Assembly (NCBI GenBank): GCA_020740775.1
Contig: JAHEWK010000005.1
Location: 744,001-808,000, forward strand
Reading direction: 5' to 3'
DNA from: Ilyonectria destructans
Taxonomy: Eukaryota; Ascomycota; Sordariomycetes; Hypocreales; Nectriaceae
DNA length: 64,000 nucleotides
The translations under genes were made by a program, and so were the position numbers. The notes under the pieces are model-generated. The model had not been told where the DNA came from. It made no database searches and saw only the letters and a list, made by a program, of their open reading frames with translations. Below are positions 44,327 to 56,400 of the stretch, in pieces. Position 1 is the first letter of the stretch. Each line of letters starts with the position of its first letter.

Positions 44327-44715
44327 GTCGATAATTCAGCACAACAAGACCGAATAAGAGTATTATAACAAAATACCTGCTGAATCTCCGCCGCTATATA
44401 AATAAATGTTAAAACGATAGCCAGGTCTACAGTCCACAGGCAATTATAGTGCCTGCCCAAATGACCCACCTGGGCTCCGGTGTCTTTAACCCCGCACTCG
44501 CCTCTATAACCGGATTTGGATTCCGCATCTTGCCCCTCGGCTCGCCTTCCTCATCGATTTAGGCCGATCGGGTTGTTTCGTAATCCATCTCCATTTTGCC
44601 TTCTCTCACAGAGTCATAACAGTTCCTTCCAAGGATCACGACCGAATAGCCTCCCGCAGGGGCATACTTAGGGTCTTACTATCGATATCTACTGTACAAC
44701 AGTCCTTGGCGAGGA
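44327..44715. promoter_or_regulatory. Shared promoter of SDR and Zn2Cys6 regulator
   Basis: 389 bp between divergent start codons. Contains the TATATA-type element at 44394-44401 oriented for the SDR. The close head-to-head arrangement fits a regulator-target pair. Confidence 0.5.
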
Positions 44716-46790
44716 ATGCGCTCCTACTCTGGATGGTAGGTGCTCTGGAGAGGAATTCTGGAACCGTGATTGACTTCTCGCCAGTCTGACTTGTAGATGT
44801 CGCAAACTGAAATGCGACGAGATAAAACCGGTTTGCGGACATTGTACAAAAGGCTCCCGGGACTGCAACTACACGGAGCGATCCATCTTTCGGAGCTTTG
44901 AGATTCGTTCGCCCTCAAAGAGGAAAGCTGCCGACATCTCCGACTCTCCGCACCGCCAGCTCTCCATATTCGAGGGCGATCATGTCTGGCTGGATGTGCC
45001 AACACAGCGTGCGTTGGACGTCATTTGCTTTTGATATTTACTGACACATAGAACCAGTCACATTTGTTCACATTGAAGATCCTTATTCACAGGAGACCTT
45101 AGAAATCTCCCAGGAAGAAAATGAGGTGTCGGCAATCACGGAGAAAAACGGCAATATCCTGCACCACGGTTGCCACGAGGATTTTGATCGGCCTCTTGGA
45201 GTTGAAGATGATGATATTAGAGATGATCTACCTCTGGATGTTTCCAGCGAACCATCATCCCACAGTGCCGAAGTAGCCGAGACGTCGGTTGACCCTAGTA
45301 TCCTTGCATTGCACGTACTAAGACACTTCAAGGAAGGCCCAGGTCAATGGTCAGTATGAGCTTCCTCTTTCTCTCCGCGGATACTCAGTTTTGACTAGGA
45401 TGGACCTTTTCGACACCGGCGCATACTTCTCCTCTAAAGTTCCGGTCATTGCAGCCACTCGGCCGTTGGTAAAATCAGCAGTTTGCGCTCTCGCCGCGAA
45501 ACATTTGCACAACAGCGAAAGATCTCTAAAATCGTTCAATAGGAGAAATATCATTCTACCTCTATTCGATCAAAATGTCGACTGGCACTATCAAGCAGCA
45601 ACGTATTATGATCAAGCCATTGGCCACCTGAAAACAGCCGTCAATTTGCAGACTTTTGACGAAGATCCTATCGACAAGGAAGAGATATTTGCAGCTGTAG
45701 CGATCTTATGCACCTATGAGCTGATGGATGCCCCAGGAACAGCTTGGAGGGCACATCTAAGTGCTCTGCCGCTTTTCAGCCCTGAGCAAGACTCTGCATT
45801 GGCGCCGTCCTCGCCGGTTATAATCCCGAGAGCGGCTATCAAAGGACCCATCTTTTGGAGTCTTGCAAGGCAGGATTTTCTGTGTGCCTGTAAGTTCTTG
45901 GAACTTTCAGACCCGGCGTGGCGTGTATTTCGCTAACACTCCCAGTCATCAGTGAGACTCAGACTCGTCTTGATCTGAAAGACATGCGACTATGGCAGAA
46001 CGCAGGCCTTGCCGCCGACGAATACGGATTTCTACTGCCCTTCAGCCCTCCAAATTCTGCGGATGTGCGCACCTTGGCAGATGTTGAAGAGGACACGAAG
46101 GCGAATGAGTTGACCTGGCTGCTTGGGAAAATTGCCAACTTCCTTACGTCTGGAGATGCCTTGAATCCCGAGGACTACGCGCTTCCTCCGGGTCAGAGGC
46201 CGATCATTGGAGTGACTCAAGAGCAATTACTAGAGCGGTGGAACATGTTGCGCACCGAGTTACAGAATTGGCATGCAAGCCTCCCGTCGACATTCGGAGC
46301 AAGCGCTCGCACGAAGGCGACGAGTCGGACCAGACACCAACACGACATCAGCAGCCGCATTTTCGACCAGATTTGGTACGACCTACCTTTGTGTGCAGCT
46401 ACAATGCAGAGCTATCACATGGCCAGCATTTTGCTACTCGTGAATCAGCCGCAAGAGTCGACTGCCATTCGATCCACCGTTTCCGCCCGTCTCAAGTCGT
46501 ATCGGCACATCCAGAGCGGAGTTCTCCATCACGCCAAAGAAATATGCGGCATCAGCCTCGCAAACCCAACGGATCCTGTGCGTATCAACTCGTTGCATTC
46601 GCTTTTTGTTGCTGGACAGGTTTTTCATGAAGATCCGGAGCAGAATGCGGTGCTAGAGTTGCTCTCGGGGATTGAGAGGGATCTAGGTTGGACAACGAGC
46701 TATCACACAGCTAAATTAATTGATGAGTGGACAAGGGGTCGGAATGTACGCCATGATGGACGAAGCTATGAAGGGAATTGGACACTTTGA
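44716..46790 (+). CDS. Zn2Cys6 fungal-type transcription factor
   Basis: Five exons: 44716-44735, 44785-45008, 45052-45349, 45399-45889 and 45946-46790, introns of 49, 43, 49 and 56 nt; the joined frame is 626 codons (625 residues). The DNA-binding cluster is at the very N-terminus and complete: C7-x2-C10-x6-C17-x6-C24-x2-C27-x6-C34, with CRKLKCDEIKPVCGHC. The first Cys codon is made by the first splice, which supports the tiny 20-nt exon. After a basic PSKRK stretch and an acidic linker, the body has the fungal-specific regulatory helices (AAVAILCTYELMD, AATMQSYHMASILLLVNQP). It resembles ARCA/MOC3-like regulators. Likely nuclear; target perhaps the divergent SDR. Confidence 0.92.
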
Positions 46791-48702
46791 GAGTGACCTC
46801 CGTAGAATGAGAAGACCCCGTTAAACTTAGACACAGTAAAGCAGCACCTAACACAGATTCAAGTGGATCAACCAGTGGTTGATGGCCATGTCGTATCACG
46901 CCTCCATGCCTGTGGGGGCATCTTTTCTCTTTCCTCTTTCGTGCATGCGCCACCACTTCGGCTCACTTGCTACTTTCGTGACTCGTGCTTGGGTGGGTCG
47001 CTGACGAGCTGCAAATATTGAACAAAGAGCGGGGGTATCCGATGCCGCTCGGGGTCTTGTATCAAAAGTCAATTGTACGATAGTATTTGGGGGCAGCCCG
47101 CGTTGTTAACCCATTTTTAAACCCCATAAAGCTTACTATAGGTGGAATAATAGCATACCAGGCTCGGTTTCTTAAGCTCCAGTCATCTCATACCGTTGAA
47201 GTGACAATAAATCTTGTCAAATTGGGAATCTCTGCATACGCCGTTATCGGCGCCTCCTACTCGGGTGTGCACTTCACTTTTAGCCTGATCAGTCAGCCGT
47301 ATGTCACAGTACAACAAATCTCTAGGCTCGAGCCCCCGAGGCTGTGTCGCAATGCATGATCCGTAGGATAAGTGACGCTTGCAGCTACTCATTCTCCTTC
47401 CCAGACTCAATTAAGATAGACCGAGCTCGGGGTGCAGTCAGCTTCCAGGAATCTCATATGGTGAACTATTCAAGGGTATTACCAGAATCACTCAAAACAT
47501 CCAAAAGTTTTTGAAAACGCGGTATGATAGACCGTCTAACATTGTAATCGCTGAGTCAAAGTCTCTCAATACCGTGCACAATCGTTTCAAACCGTCATTT
47601 CTGTTAATCATTGCCCGCAAACAGGAATTTCACAGTAGGCAGGTGTGTCAGAAGGAGATATGGACTACAATAACGCTGCCGGCAAGTGGAGTGATCATTC
47701 CCTTTTGCCGTATCGGTGTTGCGACCAGGTGGAAGTCCCATTCATAATCAGCTTAGCTACGCTAGCGGATGACAACCATGGCTCCAGTCCATGCTCAAAC
47801 CTACATGTGAGAGCTTTTTCATGACATATGTAACAATTTTAGGGAGCTGCGAATCAAACAAACTGACTGGCACCTCGAGGGCCCTCCCTGACTCGATCCA
47901 GGCGTTCGCCAGCAGAGGCGACCAAGATAATACTTACAAGCTCAACAGAGTCAGAATTCTTCGCCTCTATAAGATCATCCATAACAGTGCTACATGTGGT
48001 AACACCAGCTTCGGAAAGAATTCCCACTCGATTGGAGCGATTTACTCTCGCGTGCTTTAGCTTAACCATACCCGCGAGGAGACTGTGCAGCAACTCCCGT
48101 CCGAAGTAATGAGCCAGCAGCGGGTTTCACGGGAAACACAGAGCTGCTCGGCGTCTTAGGCACTGATCACCTTGTATCCATATCTCTAGATATGTCGACT
48201 AACTAATCGTTTTACTCGAAGTAGCAATCACTGGCAACCATTATCTCGGTACATGATCAGGCTGGACTAATGAAGCAAAGTTACTAGGTTTAATGCCAAC
48301 GAGGTTGTTATAGGGGCTAGCAATGCTGCCTACGGCGGCAGTTGCTAGTGGTGAGAGTGAGGGTGCCGAATGTTTGGGAGCTCGTACGGAGAGCTACAGC
48401 TTCAGATTTAAATTTTCAAAGCTACAGTGAGTCAGTTAGCTAATCAATCGATCTTCGTTTAGCCGTTGACTTATTTCCTCTCTTCGGAGACCCAATAGGA
48501 GCTATCGCCTGTGGCGCCTTATTGAGTAGCGCTCTTTCATAATTCTCCTCTGGGAGCCCTACTAGGTGCCTGTAAAAGTTTCTCCTTGCTCAAAGGTAGA
48601 TCTAGTGTAAGCTGGAGTAATAGAATGAACAATGACGATAAAACAACAATAGAAATAATGAGAAAGGGCAAGCTTGACAATAGGTAAATTATGAAGTCGT
48701 GA

Positions 48703-48703
<1 letters not shown>

Positions 48704-48745
<42 letters not shown>
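48704..48745. repeat. (CTG)14 microsatellite
   Basis: Fourteen uninterrupted CTG units (42 nt) in non-coding sequence. The only pure long triplet tract seen in the window. Confidence 0.95.
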
Positions 48746-48746
<1 letters not shown>

Positions 48747-50200
48747 GTGGGTATTTTTGCAAAGGGCATTGGTTTCCCCCTCTGGCGGGGCTGTAGGAAG
48801 CCTGTGGCTGCGGCGCTATTCTTGTATAAACTCTGGTGGCCCTGCAGGAGGGGACTCACCTACGGGAGTGACCGCCTGCGGTGAGCTCTTCTCGCTTCGC
48901 TCAGGGTCCTATAATGGCTGGACCTGATATAGATCTCGTGATATAAGCAAAACTAGAAGCTATAGTCCACGCCGTGTTTTTGCTCTTCTAATCGCGTTAT
49001 TTATATAAAATTGCGGAAAGAATGAGAGAGTGTAGCTTGTAGTGATATTACTTTACTAGTGTCTCTCAGCTCAGCGTCTTAACCGGTTGAACGTCCCTGA
49101 AGTGACGGTTCTAACGACTTAGCACATTTAAAGGGGTAGGGGAAGGTTGGACAAGACTTGTACGTACAGCGCGTCGCTCAGGCCTGACAGACTGCGATGT
49201 GAGATATATTGCGCGAGGGCTGACGGGGGCGGAGACACAAGATGTTCTATCAATTCTACCCGTATATCCCTTATTCAAAGAAGACTGTTTACTGAGGATA
49301 TGGAGGGCGGTCCGCGGTATTTCCATACCACTTTTGCCCAGCTGGCTTGACTATTCAGCCGGCTAATCATTTTAGCTTTACTTACTCCTTTGCCAACCTT
49401 GATGCGCATGCATAAGACCTGGTATTAAGTTGGAAAGAGATGAGCTTCACAGGCCGCCCGCGTTGGGGATTTTTTGAGACTGCCTGCGGTTGAACAGAGT
49501 TCGGCCCATACCTAGGTACCTACTAATACGTAGTAGGCTTGTGGGATTGTTGGTTCTTTTCACCGCTACCGTCTCCACCTCTGAGGCGCTACCCTCGCAA
49601 GGAATGTATTTACGCAGCTGACGTTCCTTCCGCTTTTGGCTTAGCCGCAGTGGGCGGGGAAGTCCGGTTATATATATTCAGCTGAGCGGCAGCAGCGAAG
49701 TTGGCGAGGGCGGCGCTGAGCCAAATGCTGAGCTTCATTCTGGCAAGGGGGGGTGATGAAGTTTGGTTGCTGGAAGGGCCCGGCTGAGATAGCTTAGAAC
49801 AGTCGCGAGCACGGGACTCGGAGCCCCAGTTGTTCCGTCATACAGTGTGTTCGTGCGCGATTTACGTGCGGGACTGTACAGTGCGCCTTCTGTATCCACA
49901 CCCTCGCCCTGGCTGTTTGCCCGTTGAACCAGCCGCCGGCGCCGGCACGTAGCAAGAGCTATTATATTATAGGTATGCAGGATGTCAGGATGCTTATGCT
50001 ATGGAGTATTTCTTAAAACCAAGTGTTAAGTAGGCGGCTCTGTTGAATCTGTTTTCGCTCTGTTATACCTAGGGGCACTGCCCGGCGAGCTGTGCCTGCG
50101 CCGCTGGGGGTACAAAAAACATATATTATATAAGTATATCTGCGGCGCCCTAAGCGTGCAGCAGCTAGGTATAACAGCCACAGCACCTCAATCTTCTAAC

Positions 50201-50301
50201 AGCTGCAGCGCCCCAAGCTTCTTGTAGCTATAGCAGCTAGAGGCTTAAAGTGCTGTAGCTGCTGCAGCTGCTAGAAGCTATTGAAGCTTGGGTAAGGCGC
50301 T
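50201..50301. repeat. Imperfect inverted repeat (hairpin)
   Basis: Left arm 50201-50238 and right arm 50266-50301 are near reverse complements, with the shared core AGCGCC..CCAAGCTTC and GAAGCTTGGG..GGCGCT, and AGCAGCT/AGCTGCT at the inner ends. The loop is about 27 nt. It could be a decayed MITE end or a simple AGC/GCT-rich hairpin. Confidence 0.6.
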
Positions 50302-51203
50302 ACAAATATAGATTTGCTTATATAATAGATCTTATTTGCACCCCTCCCGGTGCACGAGTCACGTGCTGTTATCTGCGCACCTGTTGACTAGCCTCCGGTC
50401 CGGCCGGATTACGGCTTTTTAGCCCAAGTAAATTACAAGTGGGCCTTGCTTGCCGCGAACACTCTCTTCCACAGGTGGGCTTGAAATCGCCCCACTTAGC
50501 GACCCCTACGAAGGGGTGAACTTGCCAGAACCCTCGGGTCAGGTTTACCCACCTTCCACAGGTATCTCCGAGGTATGCCTGAACTCTTTTTTCCTCCTCA
50601 TTCTAGAACAACAGAATATTTTGAGACTCAACTCGCGTCGACAGCTCCCAGGCATAGCCCGCATTTTCTGCTGAAATCCTACTAGGGGTAAGAAATAATT
50701 GTCAGTCAAATGGATCACTACATATGATACTGCGTGCCGTCAACGGGTATGCTCCCGCCCCATCCTACCGTCCCATCCCCCTCTGTTAGCATCACCATGT
50801 CCAAGTCCGACCACTTAGTTTGGGCCTACTGGCCTGGATAAAAGTAATCATCTACACTGAACCTTCAATCGACAAAGATGGTATCCCAACCATCGATGTT
50901 CTAGCATGTCTAGAGAATTTCAGTGCAGAGACTAACTCGCCCTCAGAAGTTACCTCGGACAGACAGGGGCGATTTGACCATTTGGTTGGCATTGATCAAT
51001 ACTAAAAGAAATATTCCTTCTAACCCGGGATACCGCTGCCCGTGGAATTTAGCCACAGGGTGTTGGGCTGCCTGGTTTTTGAGCGCTCAGCTCACGGAGG
51101 TCCTACACACCACACACTGAGGTGAAGACACCCGGCGGCCGCAGGGGTTGTAAATTCTCCCCTTCATTCCCCACAATTAGCCGCATGTCACCTCTACTCC
51201 ACC

Positions 51204-52568
51204 ATGGAACGCATTCGCGATTCTACGCCTAACGCGACATGCGAAAACAAAGCTGCGCAGTGTTGGACAAATTGCTCCCCAGTCACCGTCACTCCGTCGA
51301 AGCCAAACCATGAGCAGAAGCGTCATCGATTCGAAAATGGAGATTCTGGAGAGAGTGACCCTGAACGCAGCAGGCTACATTCTAAGAGGACCAAGGTATC
51401 ACAGACGAAGGACCTTGGACGGCCGAGGTTCCTAGCATGTCCCTTCTGGAAGTTGGATCCAGTTAAGCACTACGAATGCTTCTCCAACAAGACTCTCAAA
51501 ATCAGCTACGTCAAACAACACCTAGAAAGGCGACACACTCCAGATTTCTACTGCCAACGATGTTACATTATATTTTCGGACGCGGAAGCCATCGACAAAC
51601 ATGTGTTGGAGGCATCGTGCACGAGGGGCCCATTGGCCATGCTAGAAGGCGTCTCACAATCCCAGAAAAAACAATTGACCTGCAGATCCAAGGGTTCTGT
51701 GGAAGAACAATGGTATACCATGTGGAATATCTTATTCCCAGGACGCCGGCGCCCCTCCTCAATCCACGTTGACTCTGACCAATCCGAGGACTTTTGCCGA
51801 ATTAAGGAATTCAGCCAGCGAGAGGGTGTCATTATTTTACGTCACCAACTTCAAACTAGCGGCATTTTCTCGACACCTGGCGTCTCTGATGATCAGTTGG
51901 AGGAGACGATTCGAAGAGGGATGAACTCCATGTTTCAGGCCTTCCGTCCCGGCACGATCTCAACAGCCACCCGAGGTTCTGCGCGATCCGATCGCAACGA
52001 GCCTGGCGCCAGCAACCAGTCTACACACCAGGGAATGCCAGTTTCAGTGTCAGTGGACTCTGGTGAAAATAGCGGAGCCATGTTACAGTCACTTCACTCC
52101 TCCAGCAGGTCTGCGCCAATACATTTGGTCCCTTCGTTGATGTCTGGCAGAGAGCAGATTATGCTTCAGCAACCTACAAGCAATGATCAACAGCTTTTGG
52201 TAGTGGCGTCCGATCGGCCGCGACCAGCAACAGCCGGCAGTTTTCAGCACACTGAAACACGATCAATCATACCGCCGCAGATTACGGTAGACCCGGCGGT
52301 AATCGGCAATATTGTTTCAGTGTCACTTCCTCTGGGCCGTTCTACAAGGGACACCACATCTGCCTTGCATGGCTCTATCCACGAAAGGATCCCTCTGCGG
52401 CGTGTCACTGGGGGCCGACAGCAGGTGGACATCAATACAGCGGTCGAATCAAGTGCGGTTGAGTCCTTGCACGGTGGAGCCGACGACCCGCTGGCCATTC
52501 CTCATGACTTCAACTTAGGGACGTGGGACTGGAAACCTCAAGACTTTGATGACATGTACGGGTACTAA
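51204..52568 (+). CDS. Zinc-finger-like fungal protein (FACPFxK / CxRCxxxF family)
   Basis: Single-exon, 454 residues, ATG in a good CACCATGG context. The core matches a fungal family of C2H2-like proteins: RFLACPFWKLDPVKHYECFSN, YVKQHLERRHTPDFYCQRC, YIIFSDAEAIDKHVLEASC, then KKQLTCRSKGSVEEQWYTMWNILFPG and RRPSSIHVD. The Cys/His spacing (C-x..-C-x14-H-x4-H, then C-x2-C-x..-H) suggests two degenerate zinc fingers. Usual members regulate transcription, but no target is known. The N-terminal 70 residues are basic (PERSRLHSKRTK); the C-terminal part is Ser/Thr/Gln-rich and disordered-looking, ending in DFNLGTWDW. It lies alone beyond a gene-poor stretch. Confidence 0.75.
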   Translation: MERIRDSTPNATCENKAAQCWTNCSPVTVTPSKPNHEQKRHRFENGDSGESDPERSRLHSKRTKVSQTKDLGRPRFLACPFWKLDPVKHYECFSNKTLKISYVKQHLERRHTPDFYCQRCYIIFSDAEAIDKHVLEASCTRGPLAMLEGVSQSQKKQLTCRSKGSVEEQWYTMWNILFPGRRRPSSIHVDSDQSEDFCRIKEFSQREGVIILRHQLQTSGIFSTPGVSDDQLEETIRRGMNSMFQAFRPGTISTATRGSARSDRNEPGASNQSTHQGMPVSVSVDSGENSGAMLQSLHSSSRSAPIHLVPSLMSGREQIMLQQPTSNDQQLLVVASDRPRPATAGSFQHTETRSIIPPQITVDPAVIGNIVSVSLPLGRSTRDTTSALHGSIHERIPLRRVTGGRQQVDINTAVESSAVESLHGGADDPLAIPHDFNLGTWDWKPQDFDDMYGY

Positions 52569-53417
52569 AACGAGGCAAGATGGGACATTGGACTAGCTGC
52601 TCTACAGCTAGTGGGGATATAGGTTAATAGCGACATACTGGGATGATGGTAAACAGAGGAAGGAAGGTTAAGCACAGAGGTTTTAGTTCTTTTCATTTCG
52701 GTCAGGACAATAGGGGTCCATTCTTAGACTTAGATTTTCGGTCATTTCAAGAGCATCTTGCCCCTCAACTGTTCTGTTCGGTTACAATCGACCAATTGCC
52801 TATGTCCAATAGCAGACACCATTGATGTCTTGCGAAGCGTTTTGGTCTGGAAAGTATCGGACCAGGAGCTGAGATGGGCAGTGTGGATTCAAGAGTTTAG
52901 GCACATTTTTCTTCCCCAATTTAAAAGACGAAACACAATAACTATATATTCCAACTTTTTTTGTTCTTTTCTTTATCTACTTTCTAATCTCTCTAAACCA
53001 TGCCTCCCAATGCCCAATGCCGAATGCCCATTAAGGTGTCGTCCTTCGTCTTGTCTTATACCGACTCACAACCACCTCTATAAGCAATGTAATAACAAAA
53101 GAAACCCGAAACCAAATGCCTGCTAAACCTGAAATCGACAAAGGAAATTCTTAAATGAGTGGATAGCTGTGCGCCATGGTCGCTGATGCGTCACAACTGA
53201 AAAAAGCAACTGAAAAAAACAACTCGTACACGCTCGCTGTTCTCGTCCCGTTCCCTGTCGTCCTAATCACACAGAAAGAAATTGTACATTGTACATCAAG
53301 TCATTACACGTTCCTCTCCCGCCGCGAGGATCGCCTCAGTTGTCGGCCCCCGAGCCCTCAGACTGCGACGCCGACCGCGCGAGGTGTAGGTTGCGTCGCC
53401 GCACGATATGGCTGTCC
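52569..53417. other. Intergenic between convergent genes
   Basis: 0.85 kb between the zinc-finger-like gene and the end of the coiled-coil gene. A few short frames; none recognised. Confidence 0.5.
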
Positions 53418-56400
53418 TCATGTTAGCGCCATGCCTAACAACGCGAACGGGGTGGGGAGAACTTGCATGCCGCCACCCTTGTTGGTGGGATCGCGGACGA
53501 CGACGATTTCGTTCTTGCGCTTGCCGCCGTCCTTCTTGCGCGAGCTGCCGCTGCGGCTGCGCTGCGGGATGCCCGCCGACGCGCCCAGCTGCACGATGAG
53601 CGCCGCGACTTGGCCCTGCAGCGCGGATACGTCGTCCAGCGCTGCTTGCTGCGACTTCTTGGCCTCGTCGAGCTGCTGCTTGACGTCGGCGAGCTGCGCG
53701 GCGAGGCTGCCGTTCTCCACGCGCAGCTCCGGCACGAGCGCGGCGTCCTTCTCGGCGGCTTCGAGCTTCTTGGCGATTTCGTCTCGCTCCGAGGTGAGCG
53801 AGTCGACGCCCGCCGCCTTTTCCTCGGCGGCCGTGAGCTTGCCGGCGATGTCGTCGCGCTCGGCGGTTAGGGACTCGACGGCGGCGTCCTTCTCGGGCAG
53901 CTTCGCGGCGTCTTCCTCGGCGCTGGCGAGCTTCTGGGCGATCTCGTCTCGCTCCGTGGTCAGGGCCTCGACACTTGCTGCCTTTTCCTGGAGTTCGGCG
54001 TTGCGGGCCTCGAGCTCACTGTTCTGCTCCTGGAGCTGTGCAAGGAGAGCTGCATCTGGAGACTCGACTGGCTCGACGGCGGGTTCGGGCTCGGCCTCAA
54101 CAGGCTCAGGCACCGGCGCTTCGGGCTCTGGAGCCGCTTCCTCCTCCTCGACAATTATCACGGGCTCCCTGTCGTCGGGAGCCACCTCGGGCTCAGCAGC
54201 AGGCTCAGGCGCCGGCTCCTCGGTCGCAGGTTCTGGCTCTGCCGACTCAGGCTCGACGCTCTCCGGGTCAGGCTTCTCCGTTGCGTCCGAGACAACAGTG
54301 GCCGTATCGTCATCGCCACTCTTCGTGCTGAAACTCAGGACACTTGACAGCGAGGACAAGTTGCTTCCCGCCACACTGCCAGCCTCAGACATCGACCTTA
54401 GAGACGAGTTCTCATCACGGAGCGCCTTAGCCTCGACGGAAAGCCGCAGCACGCGAGAAGAGGCGTCGTCCTGGTCCTTGAGCAAACCTTGGACGTGGCC
54501 GTGCAAGGTCTTGTTCTCTCCGCTCAAAAGCTCCGCGCGCTTCTTGAGCTTCTTGCGCTTGGACTCGAGCTCGGTGAGTTTGGTGTTGACCTCGTCCTTC
54601 TCCTTCTCAAGGTCGTCGATGCGGGTCGTGAGGTCGGCGTTGACGGAATCGGCGCCGGAAATGCGGGCGTCTTTGGTTTCAATCTCTTTCTTGAGCTCGT
54701 CGATGGTGGCTTGGAGCGCCTCCGCCTGCTCCTCAAGCTTCTTCTTGTCGCCCTCAACGTTGTCGAGTTGCTCCTGAAGGGCCTTCTTCTCAGCCTCGAG
54801 GTCTTCGAGCTTCTTCTGGAGGGCATTCTTTTCTTCCTCCAACTCCTCGGCCTTCAGCTGGAAGCTCTTCTTCTCTTCCTCGAGCACAGTCTTTTCCTTG
54901 CCCAGGGACTCAAATTCCTTTTCGCGCGCCTTGAAGTCGGCATCGAGGCGGTCGCGGTCGGCAGTCAGCTCGCCAATTTCAGTGGACTTTTGCACCAAGT
55001 CGGTCTGTAGCCCGTCGACGCGGAACTGCAGCGCCTCCTTGGAAATCTCCAGCCCGGCAACCTGAGCGATGAAGCCGGTCTCTTGGGACTGTCGGATGGC
55101 TTTGATATCGGACAGCTCCCGCTCGAGGTTGATGGACTTGGCCTCGAACCGCGACGTCGACTCAGTCTTGTTCAGGGATTCCTTCTCGAGCGTGTCGCAT
55201 TTCGCCTCGAGAATGTCCTTGAACTCGCGGTAGCGCTTGACATGGGCTTCTAGCTCCTTGACCTTGCTGTCAAAGTTGCGCTCGGTTTCAAGGAGCTGAT
55301 CGCGCTCTTGTGTGATCAAGTCCATCTTCTGGGTATGCTCGTTCGTGAGCTCGTCGATGGTCTGGTCACGTTCCTTCTTGAGCTTGCTCAGAGACTGGTC
55401 GCGCTCTTTCTTGAGCTTGTCCAGCGATTGATCACGGTCCTTCTTGAGCTTCTCAAACGACTGATCGCGATCCTTCTTGAGTTTCTCGAGCGATTGCTCC
55501 CGGTCCCTCTTCAACTTTTCAAATGACTGGTCGAATTCCTTTTTAGCCTTCTGAAGGGCCAACTCTCGGTCCTTCTTGGCCTGGCTGATGGTCACGTCGG
55601 AGTCCTTTTCGAACTTGTCAAAGAACCGCTTGTGTTCGTCGAATTTGGTCTTGGTCTTTTCCAGGACCCGAGACTGCACCTCGAGGTCTTTGTCGAGCTT
55701 TTCCCTGGAATCTCTGGCCTTGTTTCGCTCCTCTCTGAGCTCGTCTTTGTCGGTTTGCATGCAGGAAAGTTGGTGACGAGCCTCGTCTAGTTCCTTGGTG
55801 ATTAAGAACCGTTGGTCTCTGAGAATCTGGACTTCTTTCTTCAAGTCCTCAATCTTGACGCCCATGGTTGCCGTGACATCGTGCCTGGAGCTTGCCCGTT
55901 GGCGAGCGGTTGGCTCAGGGCGTTGGGTGATCAACGGAGCATGCTGAATCATAGGAGCATGCACTAGAGGAGCATGTTGGACCAGGGGAGCATGTTGAAT
56001 CATTGGAGTTTGCTGAACCATTGGAGCTTGCTGGACCATAGGAGTCTGCTGTTGAGAAACCATGGAGGTGTGAAGGGGAACCATTTGGCCAACCTGGCTC
56101 ATCATCGGCTGTGATTGTGTGATCATCGGCTGTTGCGGCTGAGTGAGAATTTGCTGTGGAGGCCCGGCAATCATGTGTTGTCCTTGGTGGGAGAGCATCT
56201 GCTGTTGAGGTTGCGCGATCATGGGTTGTTGCTGCTGCTGCTGTTGTTGTTGTGGCTGTTGCTGTTGCTGCTGAGGCTGAGGCTGCGTGGGCTCGATGTG
56301 AATGTGAAAGGTACGGCCTCGGCTCCTTGACCGAGCCTTTGATTCCTTTGATTCCTTTGTTTCCCTTGTTTCCCTCTCTGTCTGACGAGCTGGCGGGGTT

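Larger units (their letters stand above)
46791..51203. other. Gene-poor region, repeat-bearing
   Basis: 4.4 kb with no supported gene. It holds a (CTG)14 tract (48704-48745) and an imperfect palindrome (50201-50301). A coding-looking frame at 50450-50674 (EGVNLPEPSGQVYPP) has no recognised family. It may be an old transposon or relic zone. Confidence 0.55.

Noticed and set aside
53176..54777. 533-residue Ser-rich frame opposite the coiled-coil gene
   Set aside because: Antisense to the Glu/Ala-rich coding strand of the large coiled-coil gene; Ser/Ala composition follows from that.
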